A stretch of DNA of 64,000 bases from Mesaphorura yosii (taxonomy: Eukaryota; Arthropoda; Collembola; Poduromorpha; Tullbergiidae), in assembly GCA_009869945.1 (NCBI GenBank), contig WIXG01000315.1:28793-92792 (forward strand), read 5' to 3'. Shown here one piece after another: positions 1-13,267 of this stretch. Made by a program: the position numbers and the translations under genes. Numbering within the stretch: position 1 is the stretch's first letter; each line of letters opens with the position of its first letter. Below the pieces are notes generated by a model that saw only the letters and a program-made list of their open reading frames with translations, was not told the DNA's origin and did not search any database.

Positions 1-3000
1 CCACAGTTACTACTAAAACTCGGTCACAGGACCATACAGGAATTTATTGATATTTCGAACCGTTGTACCGACAGCACAAACTCCCTGAATCACATGCTCT
101 TCCCACTTTCGCACACAGAGTACGCGAGATTGCAAGGGCAGAGTCTGCGCTCCGCCGCTTGCGAATTGCAGTGCTATGCAGGTTATGCAATCCTCTTAGC
201 TCCTATCTAATGCTATGCTAGCGCTACAATACGGACAACACGAGATAGCTTTGAGATCCTAGCGTACATGATTCTAAAGGCTAAGCCAGGAATCTAGAAT
301 CAAAATACTGCGTTGCGTGCCCATATTCTACCCGTTGACATGTCGAGCTAAGTTTGCGCTACTGCATTCAATTGTCACCTACAAGAGGGGTTCTGTTGGA
401 ATTTTCTTCTGCCGGCATCCGACATCTGATATTGCATTCCTATAATTAACAGTTAATTTATGCTGCAGTTCTATCCTAACTTATGTGTGAACACGCAACG
501 TTCTCTGTCACTTTGTTACAGCAGAGATGACGGAGTCCAGATGCAGCTCCAAAGAAATGTTTCGCCTGGAACTTCTTAACAATTGGAAACATTTTGTTCT
601 GTTTTACTTTGTACTTTTCGTTTTACTCGTTGACTTATTTTCAGTTCTCGCTGTTTTTCAAGTCCATTGCATTTGGCTGGCAGGAAGAACTTGAACACCG
701 CGAATGTGAGGAATCATTGCATATAATCGTTTCCAGTGCTTCCCATTCTCATTGTTTCACATTTAAATTTTCAAAACTAAAATCTCCAGAATTAACTAAT
801 AAAAGGCTTCGTTCTTCGGACACCTGATAGACCTGCCTCTCCAATTCCTTTCTGAGGTCGCTAACCAATGTGGGTATATTGTAGTACCGAACCGTGGTCT
901 ATTATTATGCATTTACGGCTTGGGGTTTGGTGACAGGTTGTCGTCAAATGTTTTTGTCTCAGCACCACGAGTGAGAAACAATGTTTTATGCAAATCGTCT
1001 CAAACTCAAACTCCTTGCTCCATCCACGCCAGACATCACGCACAAGTGTTGGCTGTAAATTAGAATTCCCGATTTCGAACCACTTTTAGTTCCCTGATTT
1101 GCAATGATGAGCAATGACTGCAATGAGTCATTGAAATGCAAATTAGTATAAGACACAAAACTGCTTTCAAGTGCATTATTGGATTTTTGATTGATTGCTG
1201 CTTCACTTCAGTTAATCACGCCAAACGCCGTTTTCATTTTCAGCTTAGGAGGCACTTAGCAGGTGAGTCATTGCTAATTGGAAATTGTCAAATTCTGACA
1301 GACGAGAAGCGGCTTGAGGTTGGAGGCAGACTGTCTCGCAAGCATTGGTATCGATGGCGGTGTTTAGAAGATGAGAGGAAATGCGGACTTGGGCTTTGAG
1401 CTGCCGCAATCCGTTTCCGAGAGAAAGCAAGCCATGTGTCATTGTCACTCTTAAAACGGTATAACACACTGCAGCCACTTTTACTCCAGAATTTACATGT
1501 AGCATTGAAGAATGCGAACACAGTTTTAAAATTACTTTAGTACATACTTACAGCAGTGCGGGCTGCTGTTCAAATTCAACTTTTCTGCTTGAAGCCTTGT
1601 TCACGGTGCGTTCGAGTTCGGTCTGCGTTGTTATGCACAAGTGCGTGCAGCCAGAAGGAGATTTACACAAGTCTGATTTTTGGTGACATTCACTGCTTCG
1701 CATCGGCTTGTTCGCTCTTTACCTTCTGGGACACTTTCTCTTCCGGGCCTGCCATTGCCGGTTTACGTATTCTCTGTGCCTGTCGCAACTTTCTTTTTCT
1801 TGGATTTTCACGTGGTGATTTACAACCGCAAAACTTCTCACCTCAATTCAGCTTAATTTAATTCCTCCAAATAAACACGCCCGAAACCAGCACGGTTCTT
1901 TCAAATAATCTCGCAGTAAACAGCTAATTACAAATGCCATCTCCCAAGTAAGTCACCGACTTAACACACGAATGAATGGGTTTAGCACCTGCATTGGCTT
2001 GACTTCGGATTTCAGTGATTCAAATGCTCTTGTACCACTAGGAAAACTTTGAGTCATTATCTTATAGTGCATATGCACAATTACAACACGGCACATGAAA
2101 TAAATTATATCAATGACTGCTGTCTGCTAGGTACGATTAAGATAAATATCTTTGCCCGCATTCCACGTGCAGCAAGCTTTAAAATACATCCATCGTTGAA
2201 TGACATTATACAAATTATACAAATATAAATTGGCAAAACGTGTAATTAAGATACACAGGTTGACACCGCAAGACGGTTTCAAAAATCTATCCTTTACCAA
2301 TGGATACACAGAAGATGGAACAACAATTCTTGAAGCTTGGAGGCTTGGAGGCCTTCGTTGGGGTGAGTTCGCGTATTGTTACCCAAGGTATAGTTGGTTT
2401 TAGTACTAGCTTTCTCCATACTTGGCTTGGCTGTTGCTTTCTCTTTAACTCACTTCTTGTTGGATCCTGAAGTAGCATCAGACGGAGAGACAGTCGATGC
2501 TTGTCTGGGTCTTTGACTACAACATCTTTTCTCCACTTCCACCAAGCTTTTGCTTGGGCCAATTTTTGTACGCGTTCAGGGTGTGTTTTGAACAAAAGTT
2601 TTATGCTCCCTTCGTCTCGCAACAGTAAAGAAAGTTCCACTCACTCGACTCAGTCTTGGTTCCAGAGTCATTTCTCCTCCTGCGTTGAGCTCGACTTCAA
2701 CAGTCCGAGTAGTGTGAGTCGTGAGCGCATTCGTGAAAATTTGGCATGAAAAACTTGCACGGTGAGGGTAATCTGAGACGAGTATCAAGACGTAATTTCT
2801 TAAGCTGTCGCTCTAACTGCAACTCATTCAGTAAAGAATAAGCATTGAAATTGTGCTATGAGCGAAATGCAATCCAAAGACAGACAAGTGGGAAAGAAAA
2901 AGTATACTTTTTAATTTGACGCGGAAATATTATGTCATATCAATCTACATCAAATGCGTCTCGCCGTTTCAGCTTAAGCAGTGCGCTGGTTTCAGTTTCC

Positions 3001-3443
3001 AAAGTCAAGGTGCAATGAACGAAGAATTGCGACGCTCCACACGGTTCTCGAGATCATCTCTCCATTTTTCATATTGGAAAGCAGCAGAATAAGAACTGAA
3101 GTGGGTTAAAATTACAGAATTTAGTGACAAGTTGGCGGTATTTTTTGTACAACTGCAAGTTTTAATGCAACCTGCTGCAGAAGAAGCGAACAATAGAAGA
3201 ATTATGGCTATATTTTGCGTGTAAGGTCGTACAATGTGAATTTTCCTAGAACAAAAATCGAAACTTGCTGACACTTGGCTGGAAATTGCCAATTTCATGA
3301 ATTTTTTTTTACTTCAACTGGGCTGGCCTTTCGTACACGTGAAACGTTCTCGCCAGTTTTGTGCGGTGACCAAGTTAGAATCTTATAATATTTACTTGCA
3401 GCCCAGATTCAAGTTTAATTGTTTTACTAGTGGACAGTGCATA
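1..3443. other. Non-coding sequence upstream of the DIP-like gene
   Basis: I see no exon with convincing protein similarity or paired splice sites here. Short open frames occur on both strands, but none shows a recognisable domain. The stretch probably contains the promoter and possibly 5' untranslated exons of the Ig-domain gene that starts at 3444. No promoter element could be placed with confidence. Confidence 0.5.
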
Positions 3444-6400
3444 ATGTCTTCTTCAAAAACAAGTCTTCGACCTGAGTCCCACTTTCGTCCAGCCAATTTT
3501 AATTCCATAGCTAAACAACCTCATCACACAGTTTGGCTCACGCTGGGGTTGTATTTGTGTCTATTTATCTGCTTTCACACGGCCTACGGTAAGTTATTTA
3601 AACAGGCGCAAAGATCTTAATTTAGTATTTGTCGTGGTCTAGCCTTTTGTCCACTTTTGTTTGCTCGGTTACAACCCTTTTGCCCCACCATAAATAATAA
3701 TCATGCACGGTAGTTCAGAAGCTAGGAAATCCAAATAACATCGACCCCTGCAATTTGTCATACATATTTAGACTGAAACCCCGCCTGTGCTCATGAAGCA
3801 CACAAGTATGAGCGGCAGGGTGCAAATTATGAGCGATTATACTGTTTGGTGAAACCAGTCGCAGTCACGTCACAAAGTCGTAATGTTGACACTAGTGTAC
3901 AAATATTACACACATCAGAGTGTAATTGCTTCTGTACCATACTGATAGACAAAATTGCTCTCGGCCAAGCAAAGTAAGCTCGTCTCAAATTCAATAATTG
4001 ATAAGCGTTGCTGGAAAAATGCAAGCGTTACCAATTCTGAGCTCCCGCGCGTTGTTTGGTTTCTCTGTTCTGCCCTGTGCGTATTTGTTTTACTTAATTT
4101 CGTTCCATTTCGAGTGCAGCTGTGTGTTGAACCGAAGAACGCGTACATTATTGTGATGACAGGGTGTGAAGTGAGAAATACAGTCGCAAAGTTGTCATTG
4201 TCACTTTTCCCCGTCATCGTTCTGATTTTATCAAACTTATGGACTCGCTTGATGAAAATGTGCGTTGTTACTTCTGCTGGAGGGGAGAAGAAAGTGAGGA
4301 AGGGAGAAAGCTGCGCTGTGGCAACATTTTTCACAGCAAGGACGGTACGGGACTTTCCTCACACCTTCTTCGTAATAACACCATTATTAGGTTATTGTCT
4401 CAAAAGATTTCTCGAGACTGATAGACACGCCATGCCGGCCGTGTCCGCGGCTGCACGCAACTCGCGCGGCACGAAATGAAAAGAAAGGGGTTAAGCTAAT
4501 AATTCAAGTTACCCCAGACTGCAAACTGCATTGTACGACCGGAATCGAAACATTTGGTGGAGTTTAGTTTCACTTTCAATTATTGTCACCATTTTTCTTA
4601 CTCGGTCCCTTTTCTGGAGTTTGTGTGGGGAAGAAAGAAACAGAAAATGTAATTACCAGAAAGCACTTTTCCGAATATCATCCAAGACATATGTTTCCTG
4701 CTCTGTTCTTCGTTCTGCTCTGCCCAGCATTTGCATGGCATTGCTACTGGCACTGCATTGCAACCATTGCAGCCAGCCCAAGATTAGAATCTTGATCTTG
4801 TTCCTTTCTGTGCCATTGTTCGTTAGATTTACTGCCAGGAATGACAGCACGGGTTAAAGGTCTCGCATTTTCCACATGCGAGTGAGCCTGCCTGTGTAGT
4901 GAACGTGCTCTCGGCGTTGGCAGTGGAAGTGAGTCATGAATGTGAATGTGATGCGATGTTTGCTCAAGGAACAATTGCATGGTGCATGAAACGGGAGCAG
5001 AAATGTCACGGTCCACCGCATCTTGCAGACGCACGAGACATGACGACGCATAGGTCAAATTATGATATCAAATTCAACACGGGCAACGTCGCCGGTTTAC
5101 AGTTTAGGGTTTACGAGTTCGTAGGTTAGACCAACGCACTGTGTCCTGCTGTGCCGTGCATGGCAAATATTTTGAATATGGATGAGTCCCTGGTGTCCGG
5201 CAGGTCATAATCCACGCACCACGCTGACTTTTGCACGGCGCAGCAGAATTCGGGGTACGACTCACGAGTTACGAGCCGTAGTAATAAATGGTTGGCCACT
5301 TACCGGCCAGCCGTGAAAACTTTGACCATTTCATCGCCATCGTGCTTGTGCTTAAATAGGGTGCGAATGCAATGCGAAGATCAGCAGAGAATGGCAAAAG
5401 CAAGAGTTGGTGTAACAGATGAGGTGGATGTTGACATATTGAATTTTATGTCATGAACCTGGATAACGGGAATATTAAGCAAACTTTCACCGCGTTCCCG
5501 TCCGAAGTGTGCGGTGCGTGGTGTGGACTGTGGAATGGACATTAGAATTCACTTTATTATGTGAATATTAATTGAATTATGCAATTTTGTGAGTCGCGCC
5601 GTAGTTTCATGGCCATTGCCAATGCCGTTATCATTTCTTTCATAATGGGATGACGTAAACTGTTAACTGTGAGTTAAAAGCCGTTACGTTCAAGTCAAAA
5701 TATGTCAGAAGACCGGTTCGTATAGAAGTTTAGATTATTTGATCAGCTCCTACTAATGCGTGGCCGAAAGTAACTTTTTTTGTTAATTCAGAAACCAAGT
5801 TCTGGGTTTTTGCACTAAGAAATCCATCCAAACACAATCGTAGTTATTATTGGTATGGGACGATGACACATGGTTGAAGAAGTTTTCATCGCCTGGGCCC
5901 AAGTCTTGAGTCGGAGCGATGCGATGTGGTGTAAATGCGAGTAAGAAAAGAGGAAAGATCAAAAATGCTTTTAGTGTCTGTTGTAAAGGAATCAAAATAC
6001 ATTACAAGCACATGCACAGGGAACAGACAAGGCTGGTGGTGGCGATGCCCGTGAACGTGAAGTGAGTATTTTCCGCTTGCTGTCTGTCTGTCAGATTCGG
6101 TTTTCATTTATTTCTCCCGGTTATTATTGGACCATTGATACGTACGTGTGCTTGCCAAGATCTCTCGATTACGTCTATCTGTACTGTGGAGTGCGACGAG
6201 GAGGGTACGGAGTAAGGCGAGCAGAGAGTGAGCGAGGAGAAAGCAAGTGTTGCTGATTCGGACTGAAAGCTTTGACTCTTCATAAAGTGAAAGATGAGGC
6301 ATGGGGCCTACCGAGTGGCTTGGCTTGTGAGGGTATAAGATTTCTTAATACATCATCCGCCAGACCTATTTTTCTTCTCTCTTAGTGCTTGAGCGTTCGC

Positions 6401-9400
6401 TCTATTCAATTTCCATTCCATTAGCAGACAATGAATCCGGAGAGACAGAACGAAACAAATGATCAGTTCGTTTTAAGATTAATGCTGTAGCCAATTTCTT
6501 TAAAATGTTGTGCCAGTATCTAAATCTTATGTCTCGATTTCCTTCTCTGTGCAGTGCCTGCCACATTGTAATTACATTAAGGCCGTGCGAAGTGTTCCAC
6601 TTTGCATTGTTCTGGTCCGTTAAACTCTCCGCTCCGAAACAACACGCAGCACTGACATCTTAACCGGAGCTGGACGCAGTTTTGGCAAATAAATACGTGG
6701 ATAACTTCACCATTTCGGAATTTATGCTAAGAGTTGGGTTTTTCCCTCGCTATTGTCTTTCTGACTCCTCCGCTCATACACGCGTACATACTTCATACAT
6801 GTGCGGAGATGTTATCGTGATAGAAGATATGGAACATGATTCCAGCAACCAGCTACTCAAGACGAGCACGAGTACGAGCGTGAGTACACGCAGTACATAA
6901 TAATAAAATGGTTTGTTTTTATACGCTATGAAACTATTATGGTATATTTTTTGCATTTTGCCAAATGTGAATCTTAAAATATGATTTCTCTCGTCGACTG
7001 CCGCCGAGATTCTTTTGTTTCTTCCTTCCGCTCCTGTCGCCGACCGAATCTCGGCCCCGCTTCCCGCATTGTGAGAATTTCTTGGCTGCTGCTCGCCAGC
7101 TTGGAATCATATTCATAAAAATATATGCGTACACACTCAGCAAACAGCTACTTATATTACATGTGGAAAAGAGTTTAAGAAGACCATTTCGTGTGGGGTT
7201 CTTTGTTCTCTCAATGGTGTCTGGCTCTCTTTCCTGGACCGGGATTTTGTTCTTGTTCCTTGTACTACAGCACAGTTAAATGTTTCAATTTATTGTGTAA
7301 TAAATTGTCGCCTTATACTTTCACTAGCCCGCTTCCAGTACCGAATTTGGCCTGGATCCCTCGAAAATCTACTTGTTTCTTGCAGAAGCTTGGAGTTCAA
7401 TAAGAAATTCTCAAAGTACGACTGATAGAAGCGTCAAAATTATCAGGTCACTCTGAGTCCAGTTTTCAAACAGGAATTAGGCCCAGTTGAAGGCCGTGTA
7501 TTACAGAGCATGCATTCCTCATTTTTCTACGCAACGTTTTCTGCCGGTGTAAGTTGTTGAAAAAAGTCTCAACTTTTCAACTCAATTTTACACTGCATTA
7601 GTTTTCTGCAACGAACCATGCACTTATTCAATTCATGACTCTCACGACGCGACGTTTCACTTTCACTCTCTCCATTCTATGCCCACGCCGACCGTGACAT
7701 GGCAAAATGCTAATGCATGTAATGCGATGCATACTTCCACTTCTGAATGAATCGGTCGACTATCCTCCCTTTGCTTCAAGTATGAAAAGGGTTAGAGTTT
7801 GGCATTTCAAGTGCGAAGCATTGAAGGCAAGAGCCAGTACAACTCCAAGTGAATGCAATGCAGCGCTACGCTCAATTGCTGAATTGTTGTCGATTGTGCT
7901 CCGGCTTACACAAGCACAAGCATAACTAATCCAGGAAGATTCCTTGCGATGTATTCCGGTAAATTTTCCGTGTAAAATGACAATACCACGGAAACTTCTT
8001 TACAAACGTTCTCAGGCACCGGAAGATGATGAATGTGAGCTCAAAAACTGATCCAACAGCGAACAGTGGAATGCAGTCAAAGCAGCGGCAGCGAGTGGAA
8101 GGAAGCAGCAAGGGAGGGTTTAGTTTTGATGCATTGCAATAGTTGACTTTAAAGCACTCACTCATTCCTTGTAAGATTTCCTTTCTCCGGCGTTCGTCTT
8201 GCAAACATTTAAAATCAGTCCATGTAGAAGACATAAATTATCTCGTATTACACTTCCACTTTCACGTCTATGCTTACAGATCTATGCAATGATGATCATT
8301 TTGAAGATGTGGACGACTGTACGGTGGACGCGCAATATCGACCACACGCACCTCAGTTGTATGTGATTATTAGTTAAGCGCGGCAAGAGCCCTCAATTTT
8401 CCACATTAATATTCAGTGTCGGCGAATTAGGGAACGATTTTCCTTGCAGCTAAAACCAACATACACATGTAATGTCGTGCCATGTCATGTGTGGGATTCG
8501 AGCAGGGAAGCAGGGATTACGCTCAAATAATACCTTCATAATTTGATCCTATTCGCATATTTTGTGCAATGGGAATGTGGTAACTAATTTAGGTCCAGCC
8601 GACGGCTAACGGGGATCAATCAAGTTGTTTTAACGAATTGATTCAGGAACCTGTTTCTTTCCGTTTCAGGAAGGAGAATTCGGGAATCGGAACTGGAAGA
8701 TTTTGACATAGGTAAGCATTCTTAGTAATCGCCTCGGATACCGTTTCTAATATTTAAAGAAACTGTACACACCAACAAACGTCGATAAGGTTTAATTACC
8801 AGATCAAGTTTTAGTTATGTTTTAATTTTTTCGCATCATTCGTCAAATATTGAGTTCACTTTCTTCGGCTGTATCGAGCGTCATAAAAGGTGTATTTGGC
8901 GGGGAAATGAGAGAACAAGACGACACAACAATGCAGCGTTGCTGATCTTATTAGCAGACCTTCAGTGTGCTTATTCTGACATCGTTCATGCGCGCATTGC
9001 GACGCCCCAACTTTGGTGGCATATCGCTACTGATTACGCACGCGATGCACAAACACTTAACCAAAAGCGCCGGCCTGAGTTGTTGTGTAATAATTACTTG
9101 TTTAATCATTTCCCTTTGGAACCATTGAGACTTGACTTGCCGGAGAAGCCATAACAGAGTAGCAGAGAGCAGTGGCGAAGCGGAAACGCTTGTTGCATCA
9201 CACTCCCGATTAAATTAGATTCTCACTCCTCTGCTGATGCAGATCACCATAACGATGAAGCTGCTGCCTTCCTGTACAGGCGGACGGCCGGGAAGTTAGG
9301 TGACTTGACGGGCTTGGCTAAGCTCAAGTTAATAATGTACCGTACCCGGGCCGCGGTGTTTGGCATAAGAACATTTGGCGTTTGCCACACCGCACCACCC

Positions 9401-12400
9401 AGTTTAACTCTGAATATTTTACATAAATGTGTATACAAGATTCGGGAGAAGAAAGCAGGCTTTGCAGGAGTAGAAGCAATTAGAAACAAATCCAGTAGTT
9501 GATAGTTGTTCTCTGGGGATTCGAGCAGCAGCAATAACATGAGCACGTACTGCTGCTACACGGGGACTTCCATGAATTCTTTCCTTTTCTCTCGGCTTCT
9601 GCTATACTACCTGTGAGAACAGAGCGTAGCGAAGAACACGTCCGTGTGACGGCGGTGGAGGTATTCTAAATGATTATAAATCGTGGATAGGATTGATGAT
9701 GAGGACACAACGCTGCCAAACCAGCCAACTACTCGTGTGTCGCGTCCTAGTGATGGAAATGGTTCATTAAACATTCTTCCTGCATCAAAGGAAATGGTTT
9801 ATGGAGATTGAAAGAAAATATGAGTTTTTCTCGTGCAACTTTCTTCGTCCTCAAGTTTAGTTTCCTCACAAGTTTGTCATCTTTCCCTTCCCTGAATAGT
9901 TTGTACACAACATGACTAGACAAGAATAAGAACATGGAGCAGGAAGGACGAGGCTTCCATTCATCTGTGCGACCCGTTCACGTACGACTGTGTCGTACCC
10001 GCCGTACGGGGCCGTAGTACTAGCACTGAATGAGAAAAGGTCGTGATTCTAATACTAAAATAATAAATACTTAAAGTCGGTCCACGAGAAGAGAGAAAAT
10101 GCACCACATCGGAGTGGTGACTCGCGTTCATTCCATGCCAAAGCCATCGCCATCGCTGCTGCAGGCTAATAAAGTATTGCAAATAAAGAATAAGAGACTG
10201 ACAGCAAAGATTCCGTCGTCGTCCTTCTGCGTGCATGAATGTGGACGTGGCATTGAGCCAATATTAACTAAGACACCGCCATCGCCACGAGGACGAAGAC
10301 TGCTAATAGTAGGAATAAGCCAGTGGGTTATGATGTTCCATGACAAATATTAGGCTGGCAAGAGAAAGTGACAGGAAAAACCGACGGCGACAAGCAAAGC
10401 AAGATAATTGCTTACCTACGATGATCACACTTCTAGAATTACAATTTACACATTACTCACCGACTCACGGCACTCACAGCCACCTACCTTTCTTCCTTCT
10501 TACTTTTTAGGCGTTTACACAAATGCATTCAATCCGAAAAATCTCAGAAGGGTCATCCTTCACTGTCAACTGCGAAAGGAGCATTTGAGCACTGCACTGC
10601 ACTGTGACGGTGGTATTGTTTTATATGCCCCTAATTACGAAATTAAAAAAAGCGCCGCGGCGGCGGCCGTACATTTCCGCGAGTTGACTATAATTAATCA
10701 TTTTTTTTAATTTAGAAAAAGAAAGTGAAAATGCACGAGAAATTTTGATGAATTCTTTGCCCATGTACGTTGATTATTTGTTTTCTTTCAGAATCGTCTC
10801 TCCCTCGATTTTCTCAGCCGATACCCAACGTGACAGTCACGATTGGGAAAGACGCACTCTTGCCATGCGTGGTTGATAATCTCAAGAGCTACAAGGTTTG
10901 CCACGTTAATAGCTAGTTGCTTAGAAGGAGGGGATTTATGCAAAATGCAATATTTTTACAGGTTGCATGGGTGCGAGTTGACACACAAACCATTTTAACC
11001 ATTCATCAGGCTGTGATTACGAGAAATCCAAGAATTACCCTTGCCCACAGTGATCATCGGTCCTGGTTTCTACAGGTTAGATATTATGAAGTGTGAAAGG
11101 GACAGGCATTCGAGTGCTACGAATGCTACTCTTTCTTTCACTATACTTTAATAAGAAGCGACTGTAAGAACAGGTTGATGAAACCTCTTTCGTTGCAGAT
11201 AAAAAATACGCACGAACAAGATAGAGGCTTCTACATGTGTCAGGTAATTTCCATGTGCTTGAAAGGACCAATGACATGCTTCTTCTAATAAAATGTGGCA
11301 AATTAGATTAATACGGATCCAATGAGAAGCTTGATGGGATACCTTGAAGTTGTAGGTGAGTGTCAGCAGTTGCAAGGTGCCTGCTGTGTAGGCCACTTGC
11401 CAGTTTGCCACATTTCATCAATGGTTGTGATAATGATTGCTAATGATTTTTACAGTTCCACCACAAATTATTGACAAAGAGACAAGCACGGATTTAGTGG
11501 TAAAAGAAGGTTCAAATGTCACACTCCATTGTAAAGCGACCGGCCACCCGGAGCCCTACGTCATGTGGCGACGGGAAGACAACCAGGAAATTCAGTACAA
11601 CGGAATCATGGGTAAGTCGATTTACACCTGAAATTAATGTGAACTGTACCGATAGTTGCATGCTTTACCCAATTTTAGTAAATGTCATTGACGGCGAGCT
11701 GTTTCACATCATGAAAGTGTCGCGACTTCATATCGGAGCTTATCTTTGCATCGCCTCGAATGGAATTCCACCCTCAATCAGTAAACGAGTTGAGTTGAAG
11801 GTGCAATGTAAGTAGATTAATTAAAAATTGTGGTCATGGCGTACTCGTGTCAGCATTTGCCACTTACACTAACGGGTCTAATATTTCTTTGTCAGTTCCA
11901 CCAATGATGACAATTCCGCATCAGCTCGAAGGCGGCTACATTGGACAAGAGATTACTCTGGAATGTCAAACGGAAGCACATCCAAAGTCAATCAACTACT
12001 GGACAACTGATCGTGGCGACATGATTGTCTCTGGTAAGATTTCGATGCTGGTTACAGTCGGTGTTTCGTTTGATACCTTGAGTCCCTTGTGCTATTTCAT
12101 ACAGGCGAGAAATACGAATCGTTCTTGGTGGACAGTAGCTACAAAATTTACATGCGTCTCAAAATTCGTAACTTGACTAAAAGTGATTTCGGAACATTCC
12201 GTTGTGTAGCAAAGAATTCGTTAGGTGAAACTGATGGCAATATCAAACTTTATGGTGAGTCGTGAAGTTTGCTAATTAATGAAGCCGAAAAATCAATTTG
12301 TATCTTAATTTCCACTTCGCAGAGATTCCAGCTCCGTCAACGATCGCAACAATTCCTCCGCTGAACCAGATTACAAAAACGACAGCCGGTCCAAACAAGT

Positions 12401-12829
12401 TCAAGTTACGAAAGAAAGGTAGCCTGCCTGTGACTAGGCTCCATCAAAATTCACTGTCTGAAATGAATTTCTTTATTTATGCCGGCACAGACAAGATAAA
12501 TTCAATGAATGAAGTGGTGATTGACTCAGAATTTGGCGAATGGTATAACAGTCACGGTAAGATACTGTACGAAAGGGAAGTGAGGGTGGAATCTTTATTC
12601 CAAAGCTGTAGCGAAGTATTTGCCTTTCACTTTCTCTCCAGGTGGTCATCGTGGTTATGAGGAAAGTGGGATCAGTTCGAGTTCTAGTCGCTTACAAGCC
12701 CAACACATTTCATCCCTATTTTTCACACTACCAATTTTATTGCATCGTGGATTTCGGTCTACAGTCTCATGTTTCATGTCCTTAATGTGCCTCTTTAGTG
12801 TGGTGTGTCGTAGTTCGCAGTACTGTTGA
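3444..12829 (+). CDS. DIP/lachesin-type three-Ig neuronal cell-surface protein
   Basis: Assembled exons: 3444-3588, 8670-8711, 10792-10895, 10962-11075, 11199-11243, 11307-11355, 11456-11611, 11679-11807, 11896-12033, 12105-12254, 12323-12418, 12491-12556, 12642-12829; 473 codons plus stop, phase kept at all junctions. Exon 1 encodes a long N-region and a hydrophobic signal peptide (VWLTLGLYLCLFICF). Three I-set Ig domains follow: Ig1 about residues 65-165 (Cys in LLPCVV and GFYMCQ, Trp in VAWVRVD), Ig2 about 167-261 (LHCKATG, MWRRED, YLCIASN), Ig3 about 262-357 (LECQTEAH, YWTTDRG, FRCVAKN). The segments VAWVRVDTQTILTIH and INTDPM are typical of Drosophila DIP proteins, which bind Dpr proteins at the cell surface to guide synaptic pairing. 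N-glycosylation sequons are present (NVT, NLT). The C-terminus is hydrophobic and may be a GPI signal. The start at 3444 has A at -3 and places the signal peptide sensibly; an in-frame ATG at 3297 would add 49 residues. Family assignment is strong; orthology to a given DIP is not resolved. Confidence 0.88.
3589..8669 (+). other. First intron of the DIP-like gene (5.1 kb)
   Basis: The intron begins GTAAGT at 3589 and ends at a pyrimidine-rich acceptor TTTCCGTTTCAG at 8669. It is far longer than other introns in the window. It contains open frames on both strands, such as 174 codons at 3955-4479 (+), but none has recognisable domains or splice context. Long first introns of neuronal genes often hold enhancers; that is inference only. 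Confidence 0.7.
8712..10791 (+). other. Second intron of the DIP-like gene (2.1 kb)
   Basis: It runs from GTAAGC at 8712 to the acceptor TTTTCTTTCAG ending at 10791. No additional exon was recognised inside. It follows the 42-nt exon 2, so the first 187 coding nucleotides are separated from the Ig-encoding exons by about 7 kb of intron in total. Confidence 0.7.
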
Positions 12830-13261
12830 CATAAAGAGACACAGAATTCATGTACAAGCTGTATACTAGAATCTAAACTGTCCAGTCCAGTATAGTAGCT
12901 TATCAGTTGACACATAATGTGAGTCGTAGTTAATAGTTTATAGTTTAGTGCAGAATCCAGAGGAAGAGATTAGCCGATCAAGTCTGCAGCGTGTACTCCA
13001 GAGCAGTAATAACCTCACAACATATCATTAACCGGTAAGTAATTTAATTATTGTAATGTAATTGAGACAGAGCATTTACCGAGAGATCAGAGCAGAGCGT
13101 ATTTATGTAAATTAAAACGAATTGCATACGCGTTAACGTTGAGCATTTGGCATGAGCGAATGTGAGTTAAAGTTAAAAAGCTTGAATTATGTAAATTGGT
13201 TAGATTTTCACTGTGTCGTGTGCGTAATGTGTTATTCATGTGGCTAATTTTATGATGGTGG

Positions 13262-13267
13262 AATAAA
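13262..13267 (+). terminator. Candidate polyadenylation signal of the DIP-like gene
   Basis: AATAAA lies about 430 nt beyond the stop codon at 12829, on the coding strand. The spacing fits a short 3' UTR. Motif match only; no transcript evidence. Confidence 0.4.

Noticed and set aside
2287-2640. 117-codon minus-strand frame sharing an IKLLF word and the DNA word AACAAAAGTTTTAT with 18235-18255
   Set aside because: The shared stretch is about 14 bases and the flanks do not align, so a dispersed repeat could not be supported.
3955-4479. 174-codon open frame on the plus strand inside the first intron of the DIP-like gene
   Set aside because: It has no recognisable domain and no start context that stands out. 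An overlapping 139-codon frame exists on the other strand, so chance absence of stops is the simpler explanation.
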